Below, piece after piece: positions 17,720-26,580 of a stretch of DNA of 64,000 nucleotides. Source of the DNA: Spongiimicrobium salis (GTDB lineage Bacteria > Bacteroidota > Bacteroidia > Flavobacteriales > Flavobacteriaceae); the NCBI RefSeq assembly GCF_043678055.1, contig NZ_JBHEQA010000005.1:248001-312000 (forward strand). The letters run 5' to 3'. The notes under the pieces were generated by a model that worked only from the letters and a program-made list of their open reading frames with translations, was not told where the DNA came from and made no database searches. The first letter of the stretch is position 1. Each line of letters begins with the position of its first letter. Position numbers and translations under genes: made by a program.

Positions 17720-18747
17720 GCCTTGCTTACTTCAGCTTCGTCAAAACTGGCCATATCGGAAAGAAAACCAACAGCAGCTCTTAACAAGGGAACAGCCAAG
17801 GCGGCCCCAGTACCTTCCCCTAGCCGCAATCCAAGATTCAAAAGAGGTTTTTGATTTAGAAAATCCAGCATTTTTTGATGTCCCTGTTCACCAGAAGTAT
17901 GGGCAAAAATACAATAGTCCAAGCAGTTTTTATCCAGGGCATGGGCAGCCAATAATGCAGCAGTAACAATAAATCCGTCGATCATAACAACCATTTTTAG
18001 AGCAGCAGCTTTTAAGATTGCTCCTGCCATCATGGCAATTTCAAAGCCTCCGTAGGTCGCCAAAACTTCCAAAGGGGATATGGGATCATGCTGTCGCTGT
18101 GCAGCAGCTAGAATTTCCTTTTTTAAGGTAATTCCTTCCTTTTGCAATCCCGTACCCGCACCTACGCATTCTTCTAGGGGGATCGCTGTATAGCATTGCA
18201 TCAGTAGGGAAGCCGCAGAAGTGTTGCCGATACCCATTTCCCCAAAACCTATGGTATTACATCCTTTTTGCTGAATTTCATGTACTAAACCCCCGCCTTT
18301 TTTCATAGCAAGGGAACATTGTTCAGCGGTCATAGCGGGCTCATTTGCATAATTTTTTGTGCCGTAGGCGATTTTAGCATCCACAAGACCTACAACTCCT
18401 TTAAAATTATGATTTACTCCTGCATCTACGACTGTTAAAGCCACATCATTGCGCTTGCAGAATGAATTGATAGCCGCGCCTCCGTTCAGAAAGTTCAAAA
18501 CCATCTGAGCGGTAACTTCTTGGGGATAGGGATTTACTTTTCCTTCTTTGGCTATCCCATGATCTCCGGCAAAAACAATGATATGGGGCATTTTTATGCT
18601 AGGAGTATCGGTTTGCTGAATCAATCCAATTTGTAAAGCAATAGCCTCTAACTGTCCCAAAGCACCAATAGGCTTTGTTTTATGATCTATTTTATGTTGA
18701 ATACCTGCCGCCAATTGTTTTGAAAGCGGGGTGCTTTTTAGGTCCAT
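17716..18747 (-). CDS. cobT: Nicotinate-nucleotide--dimethylbenzimidazole phosphoribosyltransferase
   Basis: Makes alpha-ribazole-5'-phosphate from nicotinate mononucleotide and dimethylbenzimidazole, activating the lower ligand. The 343-residue product has the family landmarks KTKPIGALGQLEAIALQ, VFAGDHGIAKEGKVNPYPQEVT, GGAAINSFC, FGEMGIGNTSAASLL, and the catalytic Glu region near the C-terminus (LGLRLGEGTGAALAVPL). It lies 2 bp downstream of cobU and overlaps cobS by 4 bp. Its presence implies the cell can attach a scavenged or imported base to cobinamide. Secure. Confidence 0.97.
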   Translation of the reverse strand: MDLKSTPLSKQLAAGIQHKIDHKTKPIGALGQLEAIALQIGLIQQTDTPSIKMPHIIVFAGDHGIAKEGKVNPYPQEVTAQMVLNFLNGGAAINSFCKRNDVALTVVDAGVNHNFKGVVGLVDAKIAYGTKNYANEPAMTAEQCSLAMKKGGGLVHEIQQKGCNTIGFGEMGIGNTSAASLLMQCYTAIPLEECVGAGTGLQKEGITLKKEILAAAQRQHDPISPLEVLATYGGFEIAMMAGAILKAAALKMVVMIDGFIVTAALLAAHALDKNCLDYCIFAHTSGEQGHQKMLDFLNQKPLLNLGLRLGEGTGAALAVPLLRAAVGFLSDMASFDEAEVSKA

Positions 18748-18749
18748 GT

Positions 18750-19256
18750 TTATTCTTTAAGGGTTAGAGGTATGCCAGATACCATTAAAATGGCTTTAGT
18801 GGCATGTTTTGCAATATGTTGGTTCATCCAACCTTGTAATTCGGTGAATTTTCTGCCTATTTCGGTAGCAGCATGTACGCCCATCCCAATTTCATTGGAG
18901 ATGATAATAATGTTAGCCTTTATAGAGAGCAGTTGATCAAATTCATAGGTGGCCAAAGCCAGGGCTTTTTCAACATCATTTTTGGTGTCTACAAAGAAAT
19001 TGGTGAGCCATAGGGTGACACAGTCAATAACCACGGTATCGTTCTCTTCAATGTTTTTTTGTAGTTCTTTTTCTTCTTCAATGGAAGTCCATCGTGCATC
19101 CCGATCGGCAATGTGGCGATCAATACGCTTCCTGTGATCGGCATCCCAAACACGGGAAGTGGCAATATATTTGGGAGTATCGGAAAGCTGCAATGCCAGA
19201 TTTTGGGCATAACGGCTTTTGCCCGAACGTTCTCCTCCTGTAATATAGTAAATCAT
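18750..19256 (-). CDS. cobU: Adenosylcobinamide kinase / adenosylcobinamide-phosphate guanylyltransferase
   Basis: Phosphorylates adenosylcobinamide and then transfers GMP from GTP, feeding CobS. The P-loop is GGERSGKSRYA near residue 7. ATSRVWDADHRKRIDRHIADR carries the guanylylated His, and VVIDCVTLWLTNFF and ISNEIGMGVH are also typical. The start is set at ATG 19256 (MIYYITGGERSGKS), giving 168 residues as usual; a 55-residue upstream extension is open but reads through a dispersed repeat and is not homologous. First gene of the minus-strand cob operon. No upstream corrinoid-synthesis genes are present here, so the set fits salvage. Confidence 0.95.
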   Translation of the reverse strand: MIYYITGGERSGKSRYAQNLALQLSDTPKYIATSRVWDADHRKRIDRHIADRDARWTSIEEEKELQKNIEENDTVVIDCVTLWLTNFFVDTKNDVEKALALATYEFDQLLSIKANIIIISNEIGMGVHAATEIGRKFTELQGWMNQHIAKHATKAILMVSGIPLTLKE

Positions 19257-19268
19257 ATTTTTTATTTG

Positions 19269-19333
19269 ACTCGATAATCGAGATGTCCACCAAATCGCCA
19301 TAAAGCCTGTTGTTCCCACGCTTAGATCGAAAT
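19269..19333. repeat. Dispersed 65-nt multi-hairpin element, copy 2
   Basis: ACTCGATAATCGAGAT opens the element and CTTAGATCGAAAT closes it. Length and end sequences match the copy at 13109-13173; the middle has diverged and lost the central hairpin. It begins 13 nt ahead of the cobU start. Confidence 0.6.
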
Positions 19334-19457
19334 AGTGTGTATTTTTTATAATCTTTTCACGGGCCCGGCCGAGGGAGATTTCATCTTTGAAATGCGGTTC
19401 AATATTAGCCTTTTTTTTCAAAAGAGACCGAAAATTATTAAAATCAAATAAAAGAAC

Positions 19458-19465
19458 TACATTTG
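19458..19465 (+). promoter_or_regulatory. Possible -7 box for the btuB transcript
   Basis: TACATTTG fits TAnnTTTG and lies just ahead of the cobalamin riboswitch. The -33 region is only a weak match, so this is a candidate based on position. Confidence 0.45.
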
Positions 19466-19471
19466 CAGCGA

Positions 19472-19690
19472 ATTTTGGTTGCTGTCATTTTTTAGATGAT
19501 AGTATTAAAAGGGAATCTAGTGATTTGAACCTGTATTTCAGAAAGTCTAGAGCTGTTCCCGCAACTGTAAGTTTGAATCAAATGTATTTTTGATTCCTCA
19601 TTTTTTTTGAGCTGTTATTTTCTTCATAAAGCCACTGCCATAAGGTGGGAAGGCAAGATAGCAGAAAACAAGCCAGGAGACCTGCCAAAT
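19472..19690 (+). ncRNA. Cobalamin (AdoCbl-type) riboswitch
   Basis: The conserved blocks are in the right order: AAAGGGAATCTAGTG (19508-19522), the GCTGTTCCCGCAACTGTAA core (19552-19570), and the B12 box GCCAGGAGACCTGCC (19672-19686), with the GGTGGGAAGGC segment (19645-19655) before it. Downstream, two hairpins (19706-19728 and 19728-19747) lie between the aptamer and the btuB start at 19775 and probably form the expression platform; without a U-run after them, control at the level of translation is likely. B12 binding would lower btuB expression. It faces only the plus strand; the cob operon has no copy of its own. Confidence 0.95.
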
Positions 19691-19774
19691 TCAAAAATAG
19701 AATAGTAAACTTTCGGGATAAAAGTTTAGTATGAAGACACGCATACTATTTCCCGTTTATCGATTTAAACGAAA

Positions 19775-21649
19775 ATGAACAAAAAATTTTTAGGATTGTG
19801 CGCCGCTTCTTTGGTGTACGCAAATGCTTTGGCACAGGAAAAACAAACCGATTCCATTATTGTTACCGAATTGGATGAGGTTGTGGTGAGTGATTCCCGC
19901 TTTCAATTGAAAAGGGAAAATTCAGGAAAGACCGTAATCAAAATCACGGCAAAAGAATTGGCACAAAGCCAAGGAAAGACGGTGGTTGACATCATTAACA
20001 GAAAAAGTGGAATAGAAGTCAATGGAAGCCGTGGCCGTAATGGGGTGACCTTAGGGGTTTTTGCCCGTGGGGGTCGTGGCCGTCAAACCTTGATCATCAT
20101 TGACGGTGTTCAGGTCTCAGATCCCGCTTCTTTTTCTTCGGAATATGACCTTCGCTTGTTGCCCGTTTCTACCATTGAATCCATTGAAATTATAAAGGGA
20201 GCTGCCAGTACTTTGTATGGAACTAACGCAGCCACGGCAGTAATCAATATTACTACCAAGAAAGCTTCCAAGAAAAAAATTGCGGCTACCTTCCAATCTA
20301 GTATTGGCACGAATCAAACTGCTGAGGATCAGAACTACAATTTATCTGATTTTTCCAATAGTGCACAAATCAATGGAACACTAGGGAAATTTACCTATGC
20401 CACAAGCTTCTCCAATACCTATACGGATGGTATTTCGGCCGTGTTAACTGCAGATAACCAGGAGGATAGTTACTCCAGAATTAATACGGATGTACGTTTA
20501 GGGTATCAATTCACAAAGAATTTTAATGTACAGATTTTTGGAAACCACAGTAAAGTAGATGCTGAGTTCGACGAATCTTTTGGGTTTTTAGATGCCGATA
20601 ACCTTACGCGCATTGAACAATTGAGAACGGGGCTTTCATCAGAATATACTTATGAAAATGGTTCTTTACACCTGAATACGGGATATTCTACCTATGATAC
20701 AGAATTTATTTCACAGTTCCCAAGTACTTCAGAATCCAAGAACTTGGTAGTAGATCTATATAACAAATACAACTTTGACAACACCTTCTATTTGATTGCT
20801 GGTGTGAACTATATTGACAATCAAATTGAATTGACGGAAACCGAAGATTTTAATATTATTGATCCCTATGCCAATGTGGTTTATGTTTCCCCTTTTGGTC
20901 TAAATATCAATGCTGGGGCGCGACTCAACAATCACTCCGAATATGGAAGTAATTTTATCTTTAATGTAAACCCTTCCTTTACCTTTAAAACAGAAGAAGG
21001 GTATTTTAAGGTATTGACCTCCTATGCCACTTCCTATATCACACCTTCTTTGAACCAGTTATTCGGGAATTTTGGACCTAATCCAGATTTAGAGCCGGAA
21101 GACGACCGGACCATAGAAGGAGGATTGGAATATAAGAATTCCAATAAGCTTCGCGCAAGTGCTTTGTACTTCAATAGGAAAGAAGAAAATTTCGTCTTCT
21201 TTGACAATACCGCTTTCGGGTTTTTAAATGCAGAGGATACTATAGATGCACAAGGTGTTGAGGTTGAGGTGGATTGGAATCCGGCAGACGAACTTCAGTT
21301 CAGCGCCAATTATACCTTCACAGAACGTAAAGGCGACAATGCAATTCGTATTCCAAAACATAAGATCAATGCAACATTGGCCTACGATTTTTCCAATAGA
21401 ACCAATGCTTCTTTGGCCTATACCTATACCGGGGATCGTTCGGATACCGATTTCAGCGCGTTTCCTTCTGTAGATGTTCCTTTAGACGCCTTTTCAGTGG
21501 TAGATGCCTATATCGGACACGAAATATTGGCAAATAAATTAAGGGTGTTCCTGAATGCCAATAACCTCTTGAATGAGGACTTTCAAGAAACTTTGGGCTT
21601 CAGTACCAGAGGACGAAATTTTAGAATTGGGATGAATTTGACGTTCTAA
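19775..21649 (+). CDS. btuB: TonB-dependent vitamin B12 receptor
   Basis: A 624-residue outer-membrane receptor. The signal peptide ends at ANALAQE. A TonB-box-like stretch (DSIIVTELDEVVVSD) leads into the plug domain with KTVVDIINRKSGIEVNGSRGRNG and IEIIKGAASTLYGTNAATAVINI. The beta-barrel ends in FRIGMNLTF with the usual terminal Phe. Size and plug match BtuB, and the riboswitch immediately upstream supports corrinoid import across the outer membrane powered by TonB-ExbBD, which are encoded elsewhere. A BtuF-like gene follows after 129 bp. Confidence 0.93.
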   Translation: MNKKFLGLCAASLVYANALAQEKQTDSIIVTELDEVVVSDSRFQLKRENSGKTVIKITAKELAQSQGKTVVDIINRKSGIEVNGSRGRNGVTLGVFARGGRGRQTLIIIDGVQVSDPASFSSEYDLRLLPVSTIESIEIIKGAASTLYGTNAATAVINITTKKASKKKIAATFQSSIGTNQTAEDQNYNLSDFSNSAQINGTLGKFTYATSFSNTYTDGISAVLTADNQEDSYSRINTDVRLGYQFTKNFNVQIFGNHSKVDAEFDESFGFLDADNLTRIEQLRTGLSSEYTYENGSLHLNTGYSTYDTEFISQFPSTSESKNLVVDLYNKYNFDNTFYLIAGVNYIDNQIELTETEDFNIIDPYANVVYVSPFGLNINAGARLNNHSEYGSNFIFNVNPSFTFKTEEGYFKVLTSYATSYITPSLNQLFGNFGPNPDLEPEDDRTIEGGLEYKNSNKLRASALYFNRKEENFVFFDNTAFGFLNAEDTIDAQGVEVEVDWNPADELQFSANYTFTERKGDNAIRIPKHKINATLAYDFSNRTNASLAYTYTGDRSDTDFSAFPSVDVPLDAFSVVDAYIGHEILANKLRVFLNANNLLNEDFQETLGFSTRGRNFRIGMNLTF

Positions 21650-21685
21650 TGCTTTAGATAATCCTAATGAAATTATTTTAGACCG

Positions 21686-21729
21686 GAGCACAAGCGAATT
21701 CATACGATGCAATGATTTCGATTGTGCTC
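21686..21729 (+). other. Intergenic inverted repeat between btuB and the next gene
   Basis: GAGCACAA (21686-21693) pairs with TTGTGCTC (21722-21729) around a 28-nt loop. There is no tidy U-run, so it may stabilise the btuB mRNA 3' end or attenuate read-through rather than act as a full terminator. Confidence 0.4.
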
Positions 21730-21778
21730 TAGTTGTTTTAGACGAAATGTTTTACCTTGACCTTTAAAATACCATCTG

Positions 21779-22711
21779 ATGTTGAAAGTATGTTCTTTTT
21801 TACCTGCGGTTACCCAAATGATTTATGATATGGGATTACAAGAACACCTATATGGGATTACTTTTGAATGTCCGGAGATTGCATTGACTGAGAAAAAAGC
21901 CGTGGTACGATGTGTTCTTGAAGGGAAGGAATATAGCAGTCAGGAAATCGATACTATTTTTTCGGCAAGCAAACAGCAAGGAAAAAGCTTGTATTACGTT
22001 GATGAACCGCTGCTGGAGGAAATAGCACCAGATATTATTTTTACACAGGATGTTTGTGAAGTATGTCAAATAGATACCGCCTGTACCGCAGCAGCCGTAG
22101 CTAAATTGGAAAAACAACCCGAATTGATTTCCATTAGCCCCGATTCCTTGGAAGATGTATTTGCCACTGCAATTACAATCGCCAAAGCATTAGATAAAGA
22201 GGAAGTGGCCTATGCTTATCTTGAAAAATTGCAAAGCAGAGTCGATACGATTATTGATACCCAACGCAAACATAAAGTGCTACCAAAACGCGTTTTGCTG
22301 ATGGAATGGATTGCTCCCATTTACAATTGTGGGCATTGGATTCCCCATCAAATCGCCTATGCAGGCGGTATTGATATGCTTTCCAATCCTTCAGGAGACA
22401 GTATTGTGACCCCTTGGGAGAAAATTGTAAAATACGACCCTGAAGTATTGGTCATTGCCCCTTGTGGCTTTCGCATTGATCGAGCCGCGGAGGAAATGCA
22501 TTTGCTGACACAAAAACTAGAATGGAACCATTTGAAAGCAGTGAAAGAAAATGCCGTTTATTTGGCAGACTTTGATTTGTTTACCCAACCATCTGCCAGC
22601 ACTTTAGTAGATGGGATTGAATTATTGGCTGGAATGTTCCACAAAGAAATCCTTACCATTCCTGAGCGTTTGACGTCCAAATATACGTTGTTCGAGACGG
22701 TTAAGGTCTAG
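21779..22711 (+). CDS. Signal-peptide-less cobalamin-binding (BtuF-like) protein
   Basis: A 310-residue helical-backbone binding fold of the BtuF/FepB superfamily. It begins directly with the first strand (MLKVCSFLPAVTQMIYDMGL) and then GITFECPE, with no signal or lipobox, so it should be cytoplasmic. The motif TQDVCEVCQIDTAC (Cys93, Cys96, Cys102) is a signature of the cytoplasmic subgroup often found beside B12 genes. It could sequester or hand over corrinoids inside the cell, or may not take part in transport at all. Its position behind the riboswitch and btuB suggests co-regulation by B12. It is distinct from the lipoprotein at 15202-16386. Confidence 0.78.
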   Translation: MLKVCSFLPAVTQMIYDMGLQEHLYGITFECPEIALTEKKAVVRCVLEGKEYSSQEIDTIFSASKQQGKSLYYVDEPLLEEIAPDIIFTQDVCEVCQIDTACTAAAVAKLEKQPELISISPDSLEDVFATAITIAKALDKEEVAYAYLEKLQSRVDTIIDTQRKHKVLPKRVLLMEWIAPIYNCGHWIPHQIAYAGGIDMLSNPSGDSIVTPWEKIVKYDPEVLVIAPCGFRIDRAAEEMHLLTQKLEWNHLKAVKENAVYLADFDLFTQPSASTLVDGIELLAGMFHKEILTIPERLTSKYTLFETVKV

Positions 22712-22808
22712 ATAAGCTTCTGTCGCTGTATGAAGTTTGCAACTTCCTACCGATAATGAGTGAGAAGTTTTGAGGTATGAGGCATTAAGGGTTAAGTGAT
22801 GTTTGTTG

Positions 22809-22831
22809 CTGCGAAGTTACAAACTTCGCAG
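22809..22831. repeat. Extragenic palindrome of the GAAGTTTGCAACTTC family
   Basis: CTGCGAAGT (22809-22817) and ACTTCGCAG (22823-22831) are perfect arms. Related palindromes occur at 22732-22746, 33060-33082, 33093-33109 and 33418-33432, all in gene-free flanks of the RHS locus. Confidence 0.7.
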
Positions 22832-22837
22832 AGCAAG

Positions 22838-23040
22838 TTGGAATAGAAGTATTTATATGATGACATACTTGAATACGTCTCCACTGCGCTTTACCTGACA
22901 GCTATTCCATTGAAAAGACTTCTCGATACATTTTTTAATTGCGCTTCGCTTATAAAAAACACTCGAAGTGACACCAAGTGCTGCAAATAGGATATTGTCT
23001 CCTTTAGGGAACTTTAGGTGTGTTTTAGGGAGTAGGGAAT
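22838..23040. repeat. Left flanking direct repeat of the RHS locus
   Basis: It aligns over about 203 nt with 33193-33395 in the same orientation. The 97-nt core 22893-22989 differs from 33248-33344 at only two positions. It includes CTTCTCGATACATTTTTTAAT and CACTCGAAGTGACACC, which recur in partial form at 32703-32762 and, as a reverse complement, at 33511-33563. Confidence 0.85.
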
Positions 23041-23085
23041 AAGGTGCGCGTTTACCTGGGAACTTACAAACTTCACAGAATAGGA

Positions 23086-23115
23086 GCCATGGCAGTAATG
23101 CCATGGCTTTTTTGT
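23086..23115 (+). terminator. Hairpin terminator, CCATGGC type
   Basis: GCCATGGCA (23088-23096) pairs with TGCCATGGC (23100-23108), followed by six T. The same kind of stem closes the two 155-bp repeats behind the RHS genes. No gene directly precedes it, so it may be a relic. Confidence 0.6.
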
Positions 23116-23685
23116 TGTACAAGACATTCAAGCTAAATGCCATTTTAGCATGAATCTTAAATCATCTTATAGTATATATCCTACTTTTTTCTCACGAATT
23201 AAGTAAGATTACATTATTATTTTTATTAGGATTATTCGTTTTTATTCGATATTTTTAACTGAAAAACATACAAAAAGACATAAACAATCTGTTTTGTGTA
23301 GATTTTTTCATCAAGACCAAGAATTTTGTAACCAATTGAACCTCAATATCATGAAGAAAAAAATCCTTAGGCAATTTCATGGGGATCCCTATTGTCATGT
23401 TCTCAAATTTTTTAGCTTAAAACTCCTAGTTTCTGTTTTTCCAAAAATTGGGGCATTTTACTAAACAGACTGCAGTACTACATTTAAAAGACCCACTGTT
23501 TTTATAAGAAAGGCGATAACTGTTCAAAACAGCGTTTACTAGAGCCTTGACGATTCGTCCTTTTGGAATAAGGAAAAGGACATGTTAACTATACCCTGTA
23601 CGGCCATATCGTAGAGGGAGGGGATACTCTTATCCAAAATTCAATAGACCAATTACATCAATACCAATATAATAATCCATAACAC

Positions 23686-26568
23686 ATGAAAGCAAATCAA
23701 TTCCAATGTGTCCTCTTTTTTCTTTTTACGGGGACCTTAATGTGCCAAGCTCAAATAGGAGGGGGGAATCAAGGATTCACTCCTGACTATGCCGAGTACC
23801 ACGCAAATTATGTACCCGTGACGCCCAATGCCAGTAGTTTTACGGTATACGGGAATACCCCGGTAAATCATGCTACGGGAGTTCCTCAAATTTCCATTCC
23901 CATTTTTACGGTAGTAGAAGATGGAGTATCCATTCCTATTTCTTTGTCTTATGATGCTTCAGGTATCATGGTGGACGAACTGGCCAGTGCTGTTGGACTT
24001 AAATGGCGCCTCAATGCAGGAGGTGGAATTTTCAGGCAAGTCAATGATAAAGCAGATGAAGTAGGCTGGTTAAATCCACAGCATCGTGGTTATATCGATG
24101 CGGATTGGTTTAACAATAATACATTTGATGACAGGCATACCCAAGTATATGTCTTAGACGATTCCGCTCAAAATGACGATTACTTCCCCGATGATTTTAG
24201 CTATAATTTTGGAGGTTATTCAGGAGCCTTTATTTACGATCAAAACGGGAATTTGGCTAAAGAGTACCAAGATCATATCTCCATTGAACGAATAAATGCT
24301 GTGAATCAAATTCCAGGTTTTATCACAAAAGATGGTATGGGAAACACCTATTTTTTTAATGATGCCGATGCAATTGAAATCAATTCTACTAATGTGGGTA
24401 CCAGTGGAGATGGCAGTGTAGCTTTTAATTTAGATAGTGGAGCCAACATTTCTGGATGGATGATGAATAAAATCCAAACGAAAAATAATAAGGAAATTCT
24501 TTTGGAGTATGAGAATTATAACATGCAATACACCATTTTTAATGTGTCCAATTCCATTACTCAGATCAATGGTTGTCAACCTATAGATCCACGATCTGGC
24601 CTTCCGTCCTCAAACGAAACCTACTGCGGTTGCTTGGGGGAACAGTATTTGAACAATACACATTTGATAAATACCTCTATTTACTATACGCCCCAACAAC
24701 AATTAATCAAGACCATCACTTCTCCTACTGTACAAGTCACTTTCCACTACGCTGACGATACCTCACTCTCAACCTGGCAAAAAAAACTGACTTCTATTAG
24801 CATCTTGGATAGATTAAAAAATAAAACCAAGAGCTTTGTCTTTACCTATGGTACCTATACGGGAGATGCACGGCTTAGATTAGATCGGGTGCAGGAAATA
24901 GGTTTTGATGGTCTGGCAAAACCTCCTTATGTGTTTACCTATGAGACTGGTGCTTTACCATCTAAAGGAAGTACTTCCAAAGATTTTTCCGGCTACTATA
25001 ATGGCAAGACCAATGGCTCTTTAGTGCCTGTTTCTGCAGGAGCACAAGGCGTATTGAACAGTACTTATAGCGCCTTTTTAGCAGACCGAACGCCTGATCT
25101 TAATTTTCTTAAAATAGGGACTTTAAAAACAATAGAATATCCAACTGGAGGTACTACTGATTTTAGTTTTGGTGTAAACGTCAATGCAAATGATGTCAAT
25201 CATTATACCGGTGGTCTTAGGGTTTCTAGTATTATCGATAAAGATGCTGATGGGACTCAGACGAAAAGAACAAACTATAGCTATCAGGGACTTCAAGGAT
25301 ATAGCTTGGGATCTAATCTTGGTGCTACGCGAAAGGATTATGGGTTGAAAAAAGTCTTCTCTTCCGATAACCTAACATTGAATCCAGTACTAATACGATC
25401 TGGTTACTATTATGATGAGGTGACCATAGAACAGATTGGAAACGGAGAAACACTACGGACCGTAGAAAAGTATGAGGGGAAATTTAGAAATAAGTCAAGA
25501 GATTCCAGAATGGTCCGACAAGAGTTTTATAGAGATGATTTTTTGGTTAAAAGCGTTGATTTAGAGTATACAGGTACAACAGGTGAGGTACAATATTATG
25601 TTCTTGGTGATAAGGATCAGTGTTTTTTCTATTCTATCTTATCCTCTGGAAACTCAAATGGACCATCAACAGCGCATTTGATTAACTATTTAGGATATGG
25701 TACTTCTTATTTGTCCCGCTATTATTTACATACAGAAGAACTATCTAATCGTAAAGAGATCGATTATTTTGGGGATACCACTGATCCTTTTTCGGCAAGT
25801 ATTAAGATAAGTAGGTATGACTATAATGATCAGTTATTGCCTATCCGTCAGGAATTGGATGGTCGCTATTATGCCACAAGCCAGCAGGATATTGATTCGG
25901 ATAATTTAAGCATCAATACCCATGGCGAGCATCTAACTATTGAATATACCTATCCGCAAAATCATAGTACACAAAGCACACAGATGAATGGCTTTGTCAA
26001 TGATCATTATATCGCCCTACCGGTGAGTAAAAAGGTGTATGATAAGACAAACCTCATTCAAGGGCAGTACGCCGTATTTGATACAGAGGGAAATGTGGTG
26101 GAAACCTATCGCTACAATAAAGGTCAGGGTAGCAATAGTTATGGCACTTATATTCCCGCTGATTATGAATTTTATGGCAGCTATATTTTAGATCAAGGCA
26201 AGCCTGCCCAAATTACAATGCGCGATGATATTCCAACAGCAGTGTTATGGGATGCCACGCGTAACCATGTCCTCGCTCAACTGATCAATGTGACCAAAGC
26301 GCAATTGGATGCCGTACAATCTCCGATAGATTTAAGTGTTACCACCAATGCTCAACTTGGAACCCTATATCAAAACCTGCGCACTGCTTTTCCCAATGCT
26401 ATGGTAAGCACATTTATCCACGACCCCTTAAAAGGCCTGGTTACCCAGACCGATGCCAGAGGCTACAGCACCACTTTTGAATATGATGGCCTTAGCAGGC
26501 TTACCCAAGTCAAGGATGCCGATGGCTTTATCCTTTCCCAGAATAACTATCATTATAAAGGACAATAA
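23686..26568 (+). CDS. Secreted RHS/YD-repeat protein, first of a pair
   Basis: A 960-residue protein with a type I signal (MKANQFQCVLFFLFTGTLMCQAQ). The N-terminal third has the motif NTPVNHATGVPQISIPIFTV, then PISLSYDASGIMVDELASAVGLKW, as in the SpvB/TcaC-like lead domains of Bacteroidota RHS systems. The remainder is beta-rich, and the last 40 residues are clear YD repeats (DARGYSTTFEYDGLSRLTQVKD, ending NNYHYKGQ). It has no RHS core and no toxin tip of its own. The second RHS protein follows after 12 bp, so the two probably act together, possibly as parts of one shell split over two genes. No secretion system such as a PorV/T9SS component is seen nearby and no type 9 sorting domain is evident. 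Confidence 0.82.
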   Translation: MKANQFQCVLFFLFTGTLMCQAQIGGGNQGFTPDYAEYHANYVPVTPNASSFTVYGNTPVNHATGVPQISIPIFTVVEDGVSIPISLSYDASGIMVDELASAVGLKWRLNAGGGIFRQVNDKADEVGWLNPQHRGYIDADWFNNNTFDDRHTQVYVLDDSAQNDDYFPDDFSYNFGGYSGAFIYDQNGNLAKEYQDHISIERINAVNQIPGFITKDGMGNTYFFNDADAIEINSTNVGTSGDGSVAFNLDSGANISGWMMNKIQTKNNKEILLEYENYNMQYTIFNVSNSITQINGCQPIDPRSGLPSSNETYCGCLGEQYLNNTHLINTSIYYTPQQQLIKTITSPTVQVTFHYADDTSLSTWQKKLTSISILDRLKNKTKSFVFTYGTYTGDARLRLDRVQEIGFDGLAKPPYVFTYETGALPSKGSTSKDFSGYYNGKTNGSLVPVSAGAQGVLNSTYSAFLADRTPDLNFLKIGTLKTIEYPTGGTTDFSFGVNVNANDVNHYTGGLRVSSIIDKDADGTQTKRTNYSYQGLQGYSLGSNLGATRKDYGLKKVFSSDNLTLNPVLIRSGYYYDEVTIEQIGNGETLRTVEKYEGKFRNKSRDSRMVRQEFYRDDFLVKSVDLEYTGTTGEVQYYVLGDKDQCFFYSILSSGNSNGPSTAHLINYLGYGTSYLSRYYLHTEELSNRKEIDYFGDTTDPFSASIKISRYDYNDQLLPIRQELDGRYYATSQQDIDSDNLSINTHGEHLTIEYTYPQNHSTQSTQMNGFVNDHYIALPVSKKVYDKTNLIQGQYAVFDTEGNVVETYRYNKGQGSNSYGTYIPADYEFYGSYILDQGKPAQITMRDDIPTAVLWDATRNHVLAQLINVTKAQLDAVQSPIDLSVTTNAQLGTLYQNLRTAFPNAMVSTFIHDPLKGLVTQTDARGYSTTFEYDGLSRLTQVKDADGFILSQNNYHYKGQ

Positions 26569-26580
26569 TCCCACCAACAC

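Larger units (their letters stand above)
22712..23685. other. Gene-poor 974-bp region ahead of the RHS locus
   Basis: No convincing gene is seen. The first 400 bp hold palindromes, the left copy of a 203-bp dispersed repeat (22838-23040) and a terminator-like hairpin (23086-23115). The AT-rich stretch 23144-23500 contains an ATG-led 37-codon frame (MKKKILRQFH..., 23351-23464) with no similarity I recognise. A short coding-like frame without a start abuts the first RHS gene (23572-23682). The RHS promoter must be in the last few hundred bases, but no clean consensus is visible. Confidence 0.6.

Noticed and set aside
19257..19421. 55-residue N-terminal extension of CobU
   Set aside because: It reads through the 65-nt dispersed element; homologues start at MIYYITGGERSGKS.
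19257..19470. Second cobalamin riboswitch for the minus-strand cob operon
   Set aside because: No complement of the B12 box or of the core CCCGCAACTG segment is present in this stretch.
22853..23143. 96-codon minus-strand frame in the left flank
   Set aside because: It spans the dispersed repeat and a terminator hairpin; its composition is not coding-like.
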